Part shown: one piece after another, positions 1-12,280 of the stretch | Layout of the letters: the number at the start of each line of letters is the position of its first letter | Numbering within the stretch: the stretch's first letter is position 1 | Assembly: GCF_000015045.1 (NCBI RefSeq) | Contig: NC_008609.1 | Location: forward strand, 1,355,001 to 1,419,000 | Length of the DNA: 64,000 nt | Direction of reading: 5' to 3' | Origin: Pelobacter propionicus DSM 2379 | Lineage (GTDB): Bacteria > Desulfobacterota > Desulfuromonadia > Geobacterales > Pseudopelobacteraceae | The notes under the pieces: model-generated | Told to the model about the DNA's origin: nothing | Database searches by the model: none | What the model saw: only the letters and a program-made list of their open reading frames with translations | Position numbers and translations under genes: made by a program

Positions 1-2668
<2,668 letters not shown>

Positions 2669-2680
2669 AAAAATGAAATT

Positions 2681-2711
2681 CGGCCGGGGAAGGGCAACCT
2701 TCCCCAGGCCG
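2681..2711 (+). other. Hairpin in the 23S-5S spacer
   Basis: CGGCCGGGGAAGG pairs with CCTTCCCC-A-GGCCG around a GCAA tetraloop, with one bulged A. It is followed by an ATATAT stretch, not a T-run, so it is more likely a processing or structural stem of the rRNA precursor than a terminator. The rest of the 2669-2804 spacer shows no tRNA gene. Confidence 0.5.
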
Positions 2712-2804
2712 ATATATATCGAAGCAAGCGTGCAAACCTAAACACCACAATGCAATTGATAATGATCTGTAGAGGCAGGTTTCAAACCTGTCCCTGCGAA
2801 AGAT

Positions 2805-2922
<118 letters not shown>

Positions 2923-2930
2923 AATAATAA

Positions 2931-2967
2931 AAGCAGCCCCATCACATCATGTGATGGGGCTGCTTTG
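2931..2967 (+). terminator. Rho-independent terminator of the rRNA operon
   Basis: AAGCAGCCCCATCACAT pairs perfectly with ATGTGATGGGGCTGCTT across a very short loop, and the stem ends in CTTTGCGTTT. It starts about 8 bases after 5S, where the rRNA operon should end. Confidence 0.85.
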
Positions 2968-3106
2968 CGTTTATATAACCTCGGAAAATGCCTTACTGTT
3001 GGTACCCTCCGGCGAAACTTTCAAATTCCCCGTTTGGGTTTTCTGTGTTCGTCTGCTACTATCCTCTACGGATAACTGATCAACTAATGGGAGGAGTGAA
3101 CGAAAC

Positions 3107-3787
3107 ATGGAAAAGAGAGCGGTAGTCCTCTACAGCGGTGGCCTGGACTCGACAACCTGTCTGGCAATGGCGAAGGCGGACGGTTTTGCGCCCTATGCCA
3201 TGAGCTTTTCCTATGGCCAGCGCCATGGCTTTGAACTTGAGGTAGCCAAGGCGAATGCCCGCCCCCTGGGGGCTGTGGAGCATCTGGTTGTGGATTTTGA
3301 CCTTCGCCGCATGGGCGGCAGTGCACTGACTGACGATATCAGCGTCCCCAAGGAAGGTGTGGGGAGCGATATACCGGTGACCTATGTTCCGGCCCGCAAC
3401 ACCATTTTCCTCTCCTTTGCCCTTGGGTGGGCCGAGGTGCTTGGTGCTTTTGACATCTATATCGGCGTTAATTCCCTGGACTATTCGGGGTACCCGGATT
3501 GCCGTCCCGAGTTTGTCAGCGCATTCGAGGCACTGGCCAATCTGGCAACAAAGTCAGGGGTGGAAGGGCAGGGGCACTTCAGTATCCGTACGCCGCTGAT
3601 CAACATGACCAAGGCCGAGATCATCAAGGCTGGCGTTGCCCTGGGGGTGGATTACTCCTGGACCCACTCCTGTTATGATCCAGAGAGTGACGGAACTTCC
3701 TGCGGACGCTGTGATTCCTGCCGGTTGCGGCTGAAGGGATTTGCCGAAGCAGGTCTTGTGGACCCGCTTACCTATTCTGGCAGATAG
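3107..3787 (+). CDS. queC: 7-cyano-7-deazaguanine (preQ0) synthase QueC
   Basis: Converts 7-carboxy-7-deazaguanine and ammonia to preQ0 using ATP, a step in queuosine tRNA modification. The 226-aa length is normal for QueC. The PP-loop ATP-pyrophosphatase motif SGGLDS is at residues 10-15, and the C-terminal zinc site is visible as C-x8-CGRC-x2-C near residues 191-205. The start follows GGGAGG about 11 bases upstream. No preQ1 riboswitch could be recognised in the 140-base leader. It is a single gene between the rRNA terminator and a convergent-free promoter region. Confidence 0.95.
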   Translation: MEKRAVVLYSGGLDSTTCLAMAKADGFAPYAMSFSYGQRHGFELEVAKANARPLGAVEHLVVDFDLRRMGGSALTDDISVPKEGVGSDIPVTYVPARNTIFLSFALGWAEVLGAFDIYIGVNSLDYSGYPDCRPEFVSAFEALANLATKSGVEGQGHFSIRTPLINMTKAEIIKAGVALGVDYSWTHSCYDPESDGTSCGRCDSCRLRLKGFAEAGLVDPLTYSGR

Positions 3788-3819
3788 TCCTTGATTATGC
3801 CTTGCTGTCGGATCGTGTC

Positions 3820-3847
3820 TTGAACTTCCTTACTGCTGTCGTACAAT
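3820..3847 (+). promoter_or_regulatory. Sigma-70-type promoter for the small Cys-rich gene
   Basis: TTGAAC, 16 bases, TACAAT. It lies about 40 bases upstream of the start codon at 3890 and just after the queC stop, so the following gene probably has its own transcript. Inferred from consensus match only. Confidence 0.5.
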
Positions 3848-3889
3848 AGAAATGTATTGCAGTCAACACACATCCAGAGGAGAACTGCC

Positions 3890-4090
3890 ATGAAAGATCA
3901 GAAGAGTTGTTGTAATGCCACGGTCCATCATCAGCACATGTGCATTCTCAAGGAAAAAGGGATGACCGAGGAGATTGCCAAGTATTCCAACAATCCCACC
4001 GTGGAATGCGGTATCTGCGGGGCAAAGGCTAACTCCGCCGATTACATCTGTACGCCGGTAAAGGTCTGGGAAGAAGGTCAGCTGAGCTGA
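3890..4090 (+). CDS. Small Cys-rich, probably metal-binding protein
   Basis: A 66-aa protein of unknown function. It begins MKDQKSCCN, has a His/Cys-rich N-terminal part (CC, HHQH, C) and a C-terminal CGIC...YIC arrangement typical of a small zinc ribbon or rubredoxin-like knuckle. The start at 3890 is chosen because AGAGGAG sits 7 bases upstream; an earlier ATG at 3857 lacks a ribosome site. It is monocistronic, with its own promoter and the terminator at 4113. I do not recognise a named family. Confidence 0.7.
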   Translation: MKDQKSCCNATVHHQHMCILKEKGMTEEIAKYSNNPTVECGICGAKANSADYICTPVKVWEEGQLS

Positions 4091-4112
4091 CATTCGAAGA
4101 GAAACGCAGGAC

Positions 4113-4147
4113 AAAAAAGGCGCATCCGATGAGGGATGCGCCTTTTT
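4113..4147. terminator. Bidirectional terminator between convergent genes
   Basis: AAAAAGGCGCATCC pairs with GGGATGCGCCTTTTT around a short GATGA loop. The A-run and T-run on the two sides make it work in both directions, serving the small Cys-rich gene and pta, which converge here. Confidence 0.85.
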
Positions 4148-4172
4148 GCGTAGCTTAGGATATGGGGCCGTT

Positions 4173-5177
4173 TTAACTCTGGGCTGCCTGAACGGCGGTG
4201 ATAGCGGTGACGTTGACGATATCGTCCACCGAGCAGCCGCGGGAGAGGTCGTTGACCGGCTTGGCAAGGCCCTGGATGACTGGACCGACCGCCTCGGCGC
4301 CGGCGATGCGTTCTACCAGTTTGTAACCGATGTTGCCTGCACCCAGGTCGGGGAAGACAATGACGTTGGCTTTGCCGGCAACGCTGCTGCCCGGAGCCTT
4401 CTTCTCGCCGATCTTGGGAATAAGGGCTGCGTCGGCCTGCAGTTCGCCGTCGATCTGCAGATCCGGCTTGAGCTGCTTGGCGATCTCCAGTGCCTTGGCA
4501 ACCTTGTCCACGTTGGGGTGGTTGGCGCTTCCCTTGGTTGAGAAGGAGAGCAGGGCAACGCGGGCGTCCACGTCCAGAAAAGCCTTACAGTTTCCGGCAG
4601 TGGCTATGGCGATTTCGGCCAGTGCCTGTGAATCAGGGTCGGGGTTAACGGCGCAGTCGGCGAACAGGACGATGCCGTTCTCGCCGAAGCTGGGGGTCTT
4701 GGTAATCATCAGGAAGAAGGAGGAGACGGTCTTGATCCCCTTGGCAGGGCCGACGGTCTGGAAAGCTGCCTTGAGCACGTTCCCGGTTGTGCCGGTGGCG
4801 CCGGCGACTTCGCCCCCTGCGTCGCCATTGCGAACCATCATGCCTGCATAGTAGAGGTAGTCCGGTGCGGTCAGCAACTTCTTCGCGTCTTCTGCGGTCA
4901 GTCCCTTGCTCTTACGCAGTTCAACGAGATCAGCCACATATTGGTCCAGTTTGGGAGACGTGGCCGGGTCGAGCAGTTCCACTCCTGAAAGATCGATTCC
5001 TTTTGCCTTTGCCTCTGCCTGAATCTTGGCTGGATCACCCAGGACAATCGGTTTTGCCAGTCCCTCTTTAATTATTTTCTCGGCTGCGTACAGGGTGCGT
5101 TCGTCATAGCTCTCCGGCAGTACGACGGATTGCAGATTCTTTTTGGCCTTTGCCTTGATCTGGTCGACAAGATGCAT
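4173..5177 (-). CDS. pta: Phosphate acetyltransferase
   Basis: Interconverts acetyl-CoA and acetyl phosphate, the first half of the acetate kinase pathway. The 334-aa protein is the short single-domain Pta form. It shows the N-terminal VVLPESYDERTLYAAEKI block, GNVLKAAFQTVGPAKGI near residue 130, and the C-terminal GNIGYKLVERIAGAEAVGPV, which is characteristic of the family. The start follows GGAGGT. Acetate kinase is not adjacent. It ends at the shared terminator at 4113. Confidence 0.95.
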   Translation of the reverse strand: MHLVDQIKAKAKKNLQSVVLPESYDERTLYAAEKIIKEGLAKPIVLGDPAKIQAEAKAKGIDLSGVELLDPATSPKLDQYVADLVELRKSKGLTAEDAKKLLTAPDYLYYAGMMVRNGDAGGEVAGATGTTGNVLKAAFQTVGPAKGIKTVSSFFLMITKTPSFGENGIVLFADCAVNPDPDSQALAEIAIATAGNCKAFLDVDARVALLSFSTKGSANHPNVDKVAKALEIAKQLKPDLQIDGELQADAALIPKIGEKKAPGSSVAGKANVIVFPDLGAGNIGYKLVERIAGAEAVGPVIQGLAKPVNDLSRGCSVDDIVNVTAITAVQAAQS

Positions 5178-5300
5178 GAGTTACCTCCATGTAGTTTTAA
5201 AACAGCATAAAAATGAGCGATTGTACATCGCCGGATTGAAATAACCAATATTAAAAACAGTCTGTCCCCGCTTAAGGCGGGTCCTTGCGGTCATGCCCTC

Positions 5301-6494
5301 TCAGGCAAAGCTGATCCCCATTGCTTCGGCAACGGTGTGGATGTCCTTGTCTCCGCGGCCAGAGAGGCAGACCACTATGCTGGCATCCTTTGGCATGGTA
5401 GGGGCAAGCTTAACCAGGTGCGCGATGGCGTGGGACGATTCCAGGGCTGGCATGATCCCTTCTTCGCGGGTCAGAAGCCGAAAGCCCTCCAGCGCCTCTT
5501 CGTCGGTGACGGAGGCGTATTCGGCCCGGCCGCAGTCCTTCAGCCAGGAGTGCTCCGGTCCCACGCCGGGGTAATCGAGGCCGGCGGAGATGGAGTGGGC
5601 AGGGCTGATCTGGCCATGCTCATCCTGCAGCAGGTAGGTCTTGTTGCCGTGCAGGATGCCGGGTGATCCGGCGCAGAGCGTGGCTGCGTGTTGGCCGCTG
5701 TCGATGCCGTAACCGGCCGCCTCGACGCCCACCAGGCGAACATCCTTGTCTTTCAGAAAGGGGTAGAACAGCCCCATGGCGTTACTCCCCCCCCCCACAC
5801 AGGCCACCAGGCAGTCGGGAAGCTTTCCCTCCACCCTGCGGTGCTGTTGTTTGACCTCTTTGCCGATCACGGACTGGAAGTCGCGCACGATCATGGGGTA
5901 GGGATGTGGGCCGGCCACGGTGCCGATAACGTAGAAGGTATCCTTGATGGTGGTGACCCAGTTTCGCATGGCCTCATTCATGGCGTCCTTCAGGGTGGCT
6001 GTGCCGGCTGTGACTGGCGTGACCGTGGCTCCCAGGAGCTTCATGCGGAAAACGTTCAGGGCCTGGCGGCGAGTGTCCTCCTCCCCCATGAAGACTTCGC
6101 ACTGCATGCCGAACAGTGCGGCAACCGTGGCGGTGGCCACGCCGTGCTGGCCTGCGCCCGTTTCGGCGATGACCCGCTGTTTCCCCATGCGCTTTGCCAG
6201 CAGTGCCTGTCCGATGGTGTTGTTCACCTTGTGGGCACCGGTGTGGTTCAGGTCCTCGCGCTTCAGGTAGATCCTGGCACCGCCCAGCTTCTCGGTCAAC
6301 TTCTCCGCGAAATAGAGCGGGTTCGGGCGACCGACGTACTGACGCAGGTAGTATTCAAACTCCTCCCGAAACTCCCGGTCGCGGCGGTAGTGCTTGTAGG
6401 CCTGTTCCAGTTCCAGCAGGGCCGGCATGAGTGTCTCCGGAACGTACCGTCCGCCAAATTCACCGAAATGGCCTTTTTTATCGGGTAGATTCAC
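5301..6494 (-). CDS. trpB: Tryptophan synthase beta chain (TrpB1 type)
   Basis: PLP enzyme that joins indole and serine to make tryptophan. The 397-aa length and the [17 protein letters not shown] start are typical of the classical beta chain that pairs with TrpA. The PLP lysine is in HTGAHKVNN near residue 90, and GGGSNA binds the phosphate. Its start overlaps the trpF stop by 17 bases, indicating translational coupling. The expected partner trpA is not in this window downstream: the next gene is pta. A weak GC stem at 5266-5281 followed by T-rich sequence may end this transcript. Confidence 0.96.
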   Translation of the reverse strand: MNLPDKKGHFGEFGGRYVPETLMPALLELEQAYKHYRRDREFREEFEYYLRQYVGRPNPLYFAEKLTEKLGGARIYLKREDLNHTGAHKVNNTIGQALLAKRMGKQRVIAETGAGQHGVATATVAALFGMQCEVFMGEEDTRRQALNVFRMKLLGATVTPVTAGTATLKDAMNEAMRNWVTTIKDTFYVIGTVAGPHPYPMIVRDFQSVIGKEVKQQHRRVEGKLPDCLVACVGGGSNAMGLFYPFLKDKDVRLVGVEAAGYGIDSGQHAATLCAGSPGILHGNKTYLLQDEHGQISPAHSISAGLDYPGVGPEHSWLKDCGRAEYASVTDEEALEGFRLLTREEGIMPALESSHAIAHLVKLAPTMPKDASIVVCLSGRGDKDIHTVAEAMGISFA

Positions 6495-7107
6495 TGCGGG
6501 TCTCCTTCGCTATTCTGATAAACTCTCTGATCTTTACAGCATCCTTTTTGCCCGGAGCGGCTTCGACTCCGCTGGACACGTCCACGCCGTAGGGGTGAAC
6601 CTTGCGGATGGCGGCGGCGATGTTGTCCGCAGTCAGGCCACCCGCGAGAACAATCCGGTTCTTTGCCGCCGCGCCTGCAGCGATGTCCCAGTTGAAGGTG
6701 CGGCCGGTACCTCCATGGGCGGAGGGAGACCAGGCGTCCAGAAGGAAAGCGGAGACGCGGTACGATGTCATTGGTTCCAGGCTGGACTCGTCCCTGACCC
6801 GCAGCGCCTTGATGACGCGGCGCTTGACTCCGGCGCAGAACTGCGGGGCTTCCTCGCCGTGCAACTGGACAATATCCAGACCGCATGCGTCAGCAGTCTG
6901 GTTGATCACGGCCAGTGGCTCGTTGACGAACAGGCCGATGGTCTGGATGAAGGGGGGGAGCTGACGGATGATGCTGGCTGCCTGCTCGGGGGTGACGGAG
7001 CGGGGGGATGCTTCGCAGAAGACGAAACCGAGGGCGTCGGCGCCAGCGTCCACCGCCAGCAGGGCGTCTTCCAGGTTGGTTATACCGCAGATTTTTACTT
7101 TGATCAT
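6478..7107 (-). CDS. trpF: Phosphoribosylanthranilate isomerase
   Basis: Catalyses the Amadori rearrangement of phosphoribosylanthranilate in tryptophan synthesis. It is a 209-aa TIM-barrel with the family start IKVKICGIT (catalytic Cys within) and the late phosphate-binding [10 protein letters not shown] plus [10 protein letters not shown] motifs. It lies between the two trpB genes on the same strand and overlaps trpB1 by 17 bases. The C-terminal ETRSESTR tail extends into the trpB start. Confidence 0.95.
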   Translation of the reverse strand: MIKVKICGITNLEDALLAVDAGADALGFVFCEASPRSVTPEQAASIIRQLPPFIQTIGLFVNEPLAVINQTADACGLDIVQLHGEEAPQFCAGVKRRVIKALRVRDESSLEPMTSYRVSAFLLDAWSPSAHGGTGRTFNWDIAAGAAAKNRIVLAGGLTADNIAAAIRKVHPYGVDVSSGVEAAPGKKDAVKIREFIRIAKETRSESTR

Positions 7108-7171
7108 GTATGATAGGACCGGTGAGGCGAGACCGGGGACCCGTAAAAAAGAGACGGATCCCCGGTTCCGG

Positions 7172-8527
7172 TTACAGCTGTACTTTGGGCAGACGCTCCA
7201 GTGACTGTTTCACCAGCTCGCTTGAATACTCGTAATCTTCCAGGTCGCCGGAGAGGTAGGCGTCGTAGGCGCCCATGTCCAGCTGGCCGTGCCCGGACAG
7301 GCCGAACAGGATGGTGCGCTCCTTGCCCTCTTCCTTGGCCAGCACCGCCTCGTCGATGGCAGCGCGCACCGCATGGGACGACTCGGGCGCAGGCACGATC
7401 CCCTCGCAGCGGGAGAAGAGCAGTGCCCCCTCGAAGCAGGCATTCTGCTTGTAAGACTTGGCCTCGATCTGGCCGGCGTGGTAGAGCTGGGAGATCAGAG
7501 GGGACTGACCGTGGTAACGCAGACCGCCGGCATGAATGCCGGGGGGGACGAAGTCATGGCCCAGAGTATACATCATGGCGATGGGCGCCATCCTGGCGGT
7601 GTCGCCGTAGTCAAAGGCATAGACCCCCTTGGTGAGGGTCGGGCAGGACGCCGGCTCAACCGCAAGACAGCGCACCTGCTTGCCACTGGCCCGGTCGGCG
7701 ATGAAGGGGAAGGCCAGGCCGGCAAAATTGGAGCCGCCGCCGCAGCAGGCGATGACCACGTCCGGGTAGTCACCGGCAATCTTCATCTGCTCCCTGGCCT
7801 CCTGGCCGATCACGGTCTGGTGCAGGCAGACATGGTTGAGCACGCTACCCAGGGCGTAGTTGGTGTCGGCATGGTTGGCCGCATCCTCCACCGCCTCGGA
7901 GATGGCGATGCCCAGGCTGCCGCTGCAGTCCGGATCGTGGGCCAGGATCGAGCGCCCGGCATTGGTTAATTCGGAAGGGGAGGGGATCACCGTTGCCCCC
8001 CACAGCTGCATCATGCTCTTGCGGTACGGTTTCTGGCTGCAGGATACCTTGACCATGTAGATGGTGCACTCCAGGCCGAACATGGAGCAGGCCAGGGCCA
8101 GTGACGTGCCCCACTGTCCGGCCCCGGTCTCCGTGGCCAGGCGGCGGATGCCGGCCTGCTTGTTGTACCAGGCCTGGGGGATTGCCGAGTTGGGCTTGTG
8201 GGAACCGGCCGGCGAGACCCCCTCGTGCTTGTAGTAGATCTTGGCCGGTGTCCCCAGCGCCTTTTCCAGGCGGTGGGCACGGAACAGCGGTGACGGCCGC
8301 CAGAGTCTGTATATGTCACGCACCTCGTCCGGGATGTCGATCCAGCGCTGGGGGGACATCTCCTGTTCGATCAAGGACATGGGGAAGATCGACAGCATGT
8401 CCTCCGGAACGATAGGCTTCAATGTCTGGGGGTTGATGACCGGCGCCAGCGGGCCTGGCATATCGGGGATGATGTTGTACCACTGGCGGGGAATCTGATC
8501 TTCGTTGAGTAGAATTTTTGTGTTCAC
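7172..8527 (-). CDS. trpB: TrpB2-type tryptophan synthase beta chain
   Basis: A second, 451-aa beta-chain homologue of the TrpB2 subgroup, which makes tryptophan from serine and indole without the standard TrpA contacts. Diagnostic features are the longer N-terminus ([20 protein letters not shown]), the REDL-equivalent region followed by [11 protein letters not shown], where the PLP lysine sits, and the [10 protein letters not shown] phosphate loop. It is in the same minus-strand cluster as trpF and trpB1. Roles such as indole salvage are known for the subgroup but are not shown by the sequence. Confidence 0.93.
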   Translation of the reverse strand: MNTKILLNEDQIPRQWYNIIPDMPGPLAPVINPQTLKPIVPEDMLSIFPMSLIEQEMSPQRWIDIPDEVRDIYRLWRPSPLFRAHRLEKALGTPAKIYYKHEGVSPAGSHKPNSAIPQAWYNKQAGIRRLATETGAGQWGTSLALACSMFGLECTIYMVKVSCSQKPYRKSMMQLWGATVIPSPSELTNAGRSILAHDPDCSGSLGIAISEAVEDAANHADTNYALGSVLNHVCLHQTVIGQEAREQMKIAGDYPDVVIACCGGGSNFAGLAFPFIADRASGKQVRCLAVEPASCPTLTKGVYAFDYGDTARMAPIAMMYTLGHDFVPPGIHAGGLRYHGQSPLISQLYHAGQIEAKSYKQNACFEGALLFSRCEGIVPAPESSHAVRAAIDEAVLAKEEGKERTILFGLSGHGQLDMGAYDAYLSGDLEDYEYSSELVKQSLERLPKVQL

Positions 8528-8553
8528 TTAAGTCGCTCCAGGATTATTTCATA

Positions 8554-9870
8554 TTATTCCAGATTGTCCTCGATCCTGATAAAACTGGTCTTTTCGCAGA
8601 CGAAGTCGAGTCGGTCGATCTCCTCCAGGGCTGCTTGTACGGAGCCTTCAACCGCCTCATGGGTCATGATCACGATCGGAACCGGTGCGTTGTCGTTCGC
8701 CTCATGGGCGGTCTGCACCATGGATGAAATGCTGATGCCGTGCTTGCCCAGGGCGCCGGTGATGGTCCCCAGGACGCCGGGAATGTCGCGGGTGCTGAAA
8801 CGGAGCATGTATTTGCTGACAATATCGGCCATGGGCTTGACCGGAAGGTCCCTGACCTGCTCGTCCATGAGCCCCAGCGGTGCCATCCTGCGGCCGGCAC
8901 CGGCGAGCATGCTGCGGGAGAGCCCGATCAGGTCGCCGACGATGGCGCTGGCGGTGGGGTCCTGGCCGGCGCCGCGTCCGTAAAACATCACCGCGCCGAC
9001 GAAGTCTCCGGTCAGGCGGATGGCGTTGAAGACGCCGTTCACATCGGCCATGGGGTTGTGCAGTGGGATCATGGTGGGGTGGACACGGGCCTCGACCTTG
9101 CCGTCGGACAGCTTGCCGATGGCAAGCAGCTTGATGCGATAGCCGAAGTCGCGGGCGAATTTCACATCCAGGCCGCTGATCCTGGAGATCCCTTCGGTGT
9201 GGATGGCGTTGAAATCGATGCGTGTCCCGAAGCAGAGCGAGACCAGGATGGCCAGCTTGTGGGCGGTGTCGACCCCTTCGATGTCGAAGGTGGGGTCGGG
9301 CTCGGCGTAGCCCAGCTCCTGGGCAGCCGTGAGCATGTCGGCGAAGTCGGCTCCCTCCTGGGTCATGCGGGTCAGGATGTAGTTGCAGGTGCCGTTCATG
9401 ATGCCGAACACGCTGCCGAAGTTGTTGGCGGCCATGTTGCCCTTGATGGCGGTAAGCACCGGGATGCCCCCCCCAACGGCCGCCTCGAACTGCACCTCCA
9501 CGTTCTTCCTGGCAGCGGCGGCGAAAATATCCTGGCCATGCAGGGCCAGAAGAGCCTTGTTGGCGGTGACGATGTGCTTTCCTTTTTCGATTGCCCTAAG
9601 GACGAAGCTCTTGGCCGGCTCGTAGCCGCCGACCAGTTCGATAACCACGGAAATTTCCGGGTCGTCGAAGATGTCGTTGACATCGGTGGTCATGCAGGAC
9701 GGATCCACGGCAACGCCGCGATCGGTGGTGATATCCCGGTCGGCGATGCGCTTGAGGACAATTCCAGCGCCCACCTTGCCGCGAATGACCTCCGCATTGT
9801 TTGTGAGCAGTTTGACCACTCCGGCGCCAATGTTTCCGAAACCTATCAAGCCAACTTTGATGTCATTCAT
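8554..9870 (-). CDS. hom: Homoserine dehydrogenase
   Basis: NAD(P)H-dependent reduction of aspartate semialdehyde to homoserine, feeding threonine and methionine synthesis. The 438-aa protein has an N-terminal Rossmann motif (GLIGFGNIGAGVV), the catalytic region around GTCNYILTRMTQEGADF, and a C-terminal ACT domain (FSTRDIPGVLGTITGALGKHG), which usually gives threonine feedback. It lies 26 bases upstream of trpB2 on the same strand, so the two may be co-transcribed. Confidence 0.96.
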   Translation of the reverse strand: MNDIKVGLIGFGNIGAGVVKLLTNNAEVIRGKVGAGIVLKRIADRDITTDRGVAVDPSCMTTDVNDIFDDPEISVVIELVGGYEPAKSFVLRAIEKGKHIVTANKALLALHGQDIFAAAARKNVEVQFEAAVGGGIPVLTAIKGNMAANNFGSVFGIMNGTCNYILTRMTQEGADFADMLTAAQELGYAEPDPTFDIEGVDTAHKLAILVSLCFGTRIDFNAIHTEGISRISGLDVKFARDFGYRIKLLAIGKLSDGKVEARVHPTMIPLHNPMADVNGVFNAIRLTGDFVGAVMFYGRGAGQDPTASAIVGDLIGLSRSMLAGAGRRMAPLGLMDEQVRDLPVKPMADIVSKYMLRFSTRDIPGVLGTITGALGKHGISISSMVQTAHEANDNAPVPIVIMTHEAVEGSVQAALEEIDRLDFVCEKTSFIRIEDNLE

Positions 9871-9908
9871 TGAAAGCCTCGATTCTCAGACATTAATTTA
9901 GTTTCGCG

Positions 9909-10340
9909 TTACTGCTCCCTGTCGGGTTCCTCCGCCTTTGCGCAGGAAGGTATCTCGTCCAGGATGCCGTTGACGAAGGCGGGCGAATCCTTGTCGCCGA
10001 ACCTGCGGGCGATCTCGATCGCCTCGTTGATGCTGACCTTCTTGGGGATGTCCCCGCGGAACATCAGCTCATAGGTTGCCAGGCGCATGATGTTCAGGTC
10101 CACCTTCGGCATCCTGCTTAACGACCAGTTCTTGGAGCGCGCCTTGATGGCCGCGTCGATGGCCGGGCGATGCTCCAGGACCCCCTGCACCAGTTCTTCG
10201 GCGAACAGGCGCAGACGGTCGGAAACCGGTTGCTCCTCACGGAACATCTGCAGCATCTCCCGCGGGCCCACGGATGCGTTGGAATCAAGGGCGTAGAGCA
10301 TCTGCAGCGCCAGTTCGCGCGACTCCCTTCGCAGTCCCAT
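9909..10340 (-). CDS. nusB: Transcription antitermination factor NusB
   Basis: A 143-aa all-helical protein that, with NusE (S10), binds boxA RNA during rRNA antitermination. The N-terminal [16 protein letters not shown] and the C-terminal [27 protein letters not shown] blocks are the standard signatures. Its start codon overlaps the ribH stop (TAATG), the classic ribH-nusB coupling. Confidence 0.95.
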
Positions 10341-10807
10341 TAGTTGATGCTCCTCAGCAGGTTGACGGTCTCGATGACGGTGACCGCCGCCTCGAATCCC
10401 TTGTTTCCGGCCTTGGTGCCGGCCCGTTCAACGGCCTGCTCGATGGAATCGGTGGTCAGTACGCCAAAGGAGATCGGAACACCGCTCTCCAGGGATACGG
10501 CCGCCACCCCCTTGGTCACTTCCGACGAAACATAGTCGAAGTGGGGCGTGGAGCCGCGGATGACGGCGCCCAGGGCGATGATAGCGTCATAGGCTCCGCT
10601 GGCAGCCATCTTTTTCGCCGCCAGCGGGATCTCGAATGCACCCGGGACACGGGCTATATGGATCTCCTGCTCGTCGGCGCCATGGCGGACCAGCGCGTCA
10701 ACGGCCCCCTCCAGCAGGCGTTCGGTTATGAAACTGTTGAAACGACTGACAACGATGCCGATCTTCTGGCCCTTGGCGTCGAGTTTTCCCTCAAAATAGC
10801 GCGGCAT
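10340..10807 (-). CDS. ribH: 6,7-dimethyl-8-ribityllumazine synthase
   Basis: Penultimate enzyme of riboflavin synthesis; condenses the aminopyrimidine with dihydroxybutanone phosphate. The 155-aa protein starts [20 protein letters not shown] and shows [20 protein letters not shown], the [16 protein letters not shown] active-site loop, and [12 protein letters not shown] chose the ATG at 10807, which has GGGAGGTTAC just upstream; the open frame extends further but matches no family sequence. It overlaps nusB by one base. No FMN riboswitch is seen upstream. Confidence 0.95.
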
Positions 10808-10917
10808 GGTAACCTCCCTCACGTAACCTAAAGAGCTCCGGATACTAGCATACCTTTTGGGCGATGTGATAGGAAAAATAGCCCGAAGGGTCCTCAAACC
10901 GAGGAGATGCCGGGGGG

Positions 10918-12096
10918 CTAAGCGTTGTTTTCCGCGGGGAGCGAATGGAAGACGATCCGGCCGCCATAGTCGGCAACCACGAAGAGCGGATGCGCACCGG
11001 TGGCGTGGCCCTGGCTTGCCTGGAGCGCCTTCCGGGCGGTAAGGGTCAGGAGAGCGGGGTCGAAGCCGGTGGAGACGGCAATCTCGCGGGCCGTGTTGGC
11101 GCTGGCGATGGTCTCGACCACTCGGGAAGGAAGCTCCGCCTCCACTGCCCATGCGCGCAGCCGCGCCAGGTCCATGTCCGAGGCGGCGGCGTGGGTGTTC
11201 TCGTAGCCGCAGGCGATCTTGACCAGCTTGGCATACTGGCAGGCGATCACCGGCTGGTGGAACCCGCGCTCCCGGGCCGAGCGCAGGGCATGGGCCACGT
11301 GGTCGCCCATCATGACAAACGCTTCCTCCGGAAGCGGTTCAAGGTACATGGTTCCCGGTTCCCGGTCTGCGTTCCCGGATTCCTGGTCCCCGAAGTCGAA
11401 CCTTGCACCTCGAACCTTGAGCCACTCCTGTGCAGCCAGTTCACTGGTGCGGCCGGTGGAGAAGACGACCGTTGCGCAGCCACAGGCCCGGGCCACATCC
11501 AGGGCGGTATCGATGGTATCGGTCCAGGCCTTGGCGGAGATGGGGCGGACGATGCCGGTGGTGCCGAGGATGGAGAGGCCGCCCAGGATCCCCAGGCGGG
11601 CGTTGAGGGTTTTCTGCGCCCGCAGTTCACCATCCGGGATGGATATCTGGACCAGGACCCGCCGGTCCGCGAAAACCTCTCCCACCGCCTCCTGGATCAT
11701 CCGCCGGGGAACGGGGTTTATGGCCCACTCCCCCGGGGCTACCGCCAGTCCCGGTTTTGTGGCCCTGCCGATACCGGTTCCTCCCGTGATTTCGACCATG
11801 TCTCCCTGCGCTAATGGGAGGGGCGGGGGGACTGTCACCCGGGCATGCAGCTCGGCCCCGTTGGTTATGTCCGGATCATCGCCCGCGTCCTTGACCACGA
11901 AGCAGGAGGCGCTGCTGGAGCTGAACTCCTGGCCTTCCAGCCTGAATGTGGCGGATATGCCGGTCGGGAGCCGCAGGGTAACCTGGTCACAAAGGCACTG
12001 GTCACGCAGCATGAGCGCCGCGCCTTTGGCTGCGGCGGCTGCGCAGGTGCCGGTGGTAAAGCCGGCCCTCAGTTGTGTCGAAGATTCTCTTTTCAT
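10918..12096 (-). CDS. cbiD: Cobalt-precorrin-5B C(1)-methyltransferase CbiD
   Basis: Anaerobic (cobalt-early) cobalamin pathway enzyme that methylates C-1 of cobalt-precorrin-5B. The family start [20 protein letters not shown] and later [30 protein letters not shown] and [11 protein letters not shown] are clear. At 392 aa it is slightly long because about 28 residues between AAQEWL and LPEEAF are encoded by an inserted repeat (see 11336-11420). It is close to cbiC and cbiX on the same strand, consistent with one cobalamin cluster, although a repeat lies between cbiD and cbiC. Confidence 0.94.
   Translation of the reverse strand: MKRESSTQLRAGFTTGTCAAAAAKGAALMLRDQCLCDQVTLRLPTGISATFRLEGQEFSSSSASCFVVKDAGDDPDITNGAELHARVTVPPPLPLAQGDMVEITGGTGIGRATKPGLAVAPGEWAINPVPRRMIQEAVGEVFADRRVLVQISIPDGELRAQKTLNARLGILGGLSILGTTGIVRPISAKAWTDTIDTALDVARACGCATVVFSTGRTSELAAQEWLKVRGARFDFGDQESGNADREPGTMYLEPLPEEAFVMMGDHVAHALRSARERGFHQPVIACQYAKLVKIACGYENTHAAASDMDLARLRAWAVEAELPSRVVETIASANTAREIAVSTGFDPALLTLTARKALQASQGHATGAHPLFVVADYGGRIVFHSLPAENNA
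11336..11420. repeat. Palindromic repeat inserted in frame inside cbiD
   Basis: About 85 bases bounded by an imperfect inverted pair (GGTTCAAGGT and ACCTTGAGCC). The interior consists of short iterated words: TTCCCGGTTCCCGG on one side and GAACCTTGCACC / CGAACCTTG on the other. It interrupts the expected junction of two conserved CbiD blocks yet keeps the frame open. The low-complexity word structure differs from the flanking gene. Mobile-repeat status is inferred; no second copy was found in this window. Confidence 0.55.
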
Positions 12097-12134
12097 GGGG
12101 AGTGTGCCTTCAGGGTGAGTGCGAAAACAGCGTA

Positions 12135-12229
12135 CTCACAGAAAGGCACAAAGGCATCCGGAAAACCGCTGAAAACCAATTCTTACGGCCGTGCGGTTAC
12201 TCTTCGTGCGCTTCGTGCCTTTGGGTGAG
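12135..12229. repeat. 95-bp imperfect inverted repeat between cbiC and cbiD
   Basis: CTCACAGAAAGGCAC at the left pairs with GTGCCTTTGGGTGAG at the right, and an inner AACCGC/GCGGTT pair lies around the centre. The sequence can form one long stem, unlike a simple terminator, and has no adjacent T-run. It resembles the small palindromic repeats scattered in environmental proteobacterial genomes. It fills most of the 184-base gap between cbiD and cbiC. Confidence 0.55.
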
Positions 12230-12280
12230 ATGCGAACGCTCTTTCCGGGTGTGTCAATTTTCCCGAGCAACGCTAGTGCG

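Noticed and set aside
2771-2800. T-arm-like sequence (CAGG TTTCAAA CCTG) in the 23S-5S spacer, as a possible tRNA
   Set aside because: No matching acceptor, D-arm or anticodon arm could be found around it.
2968-3106. preQ1 riboswitch upstream of queC
   Set aside because: The short conserved C-rich loop plus A-rich tail of that class is not present in the leader.
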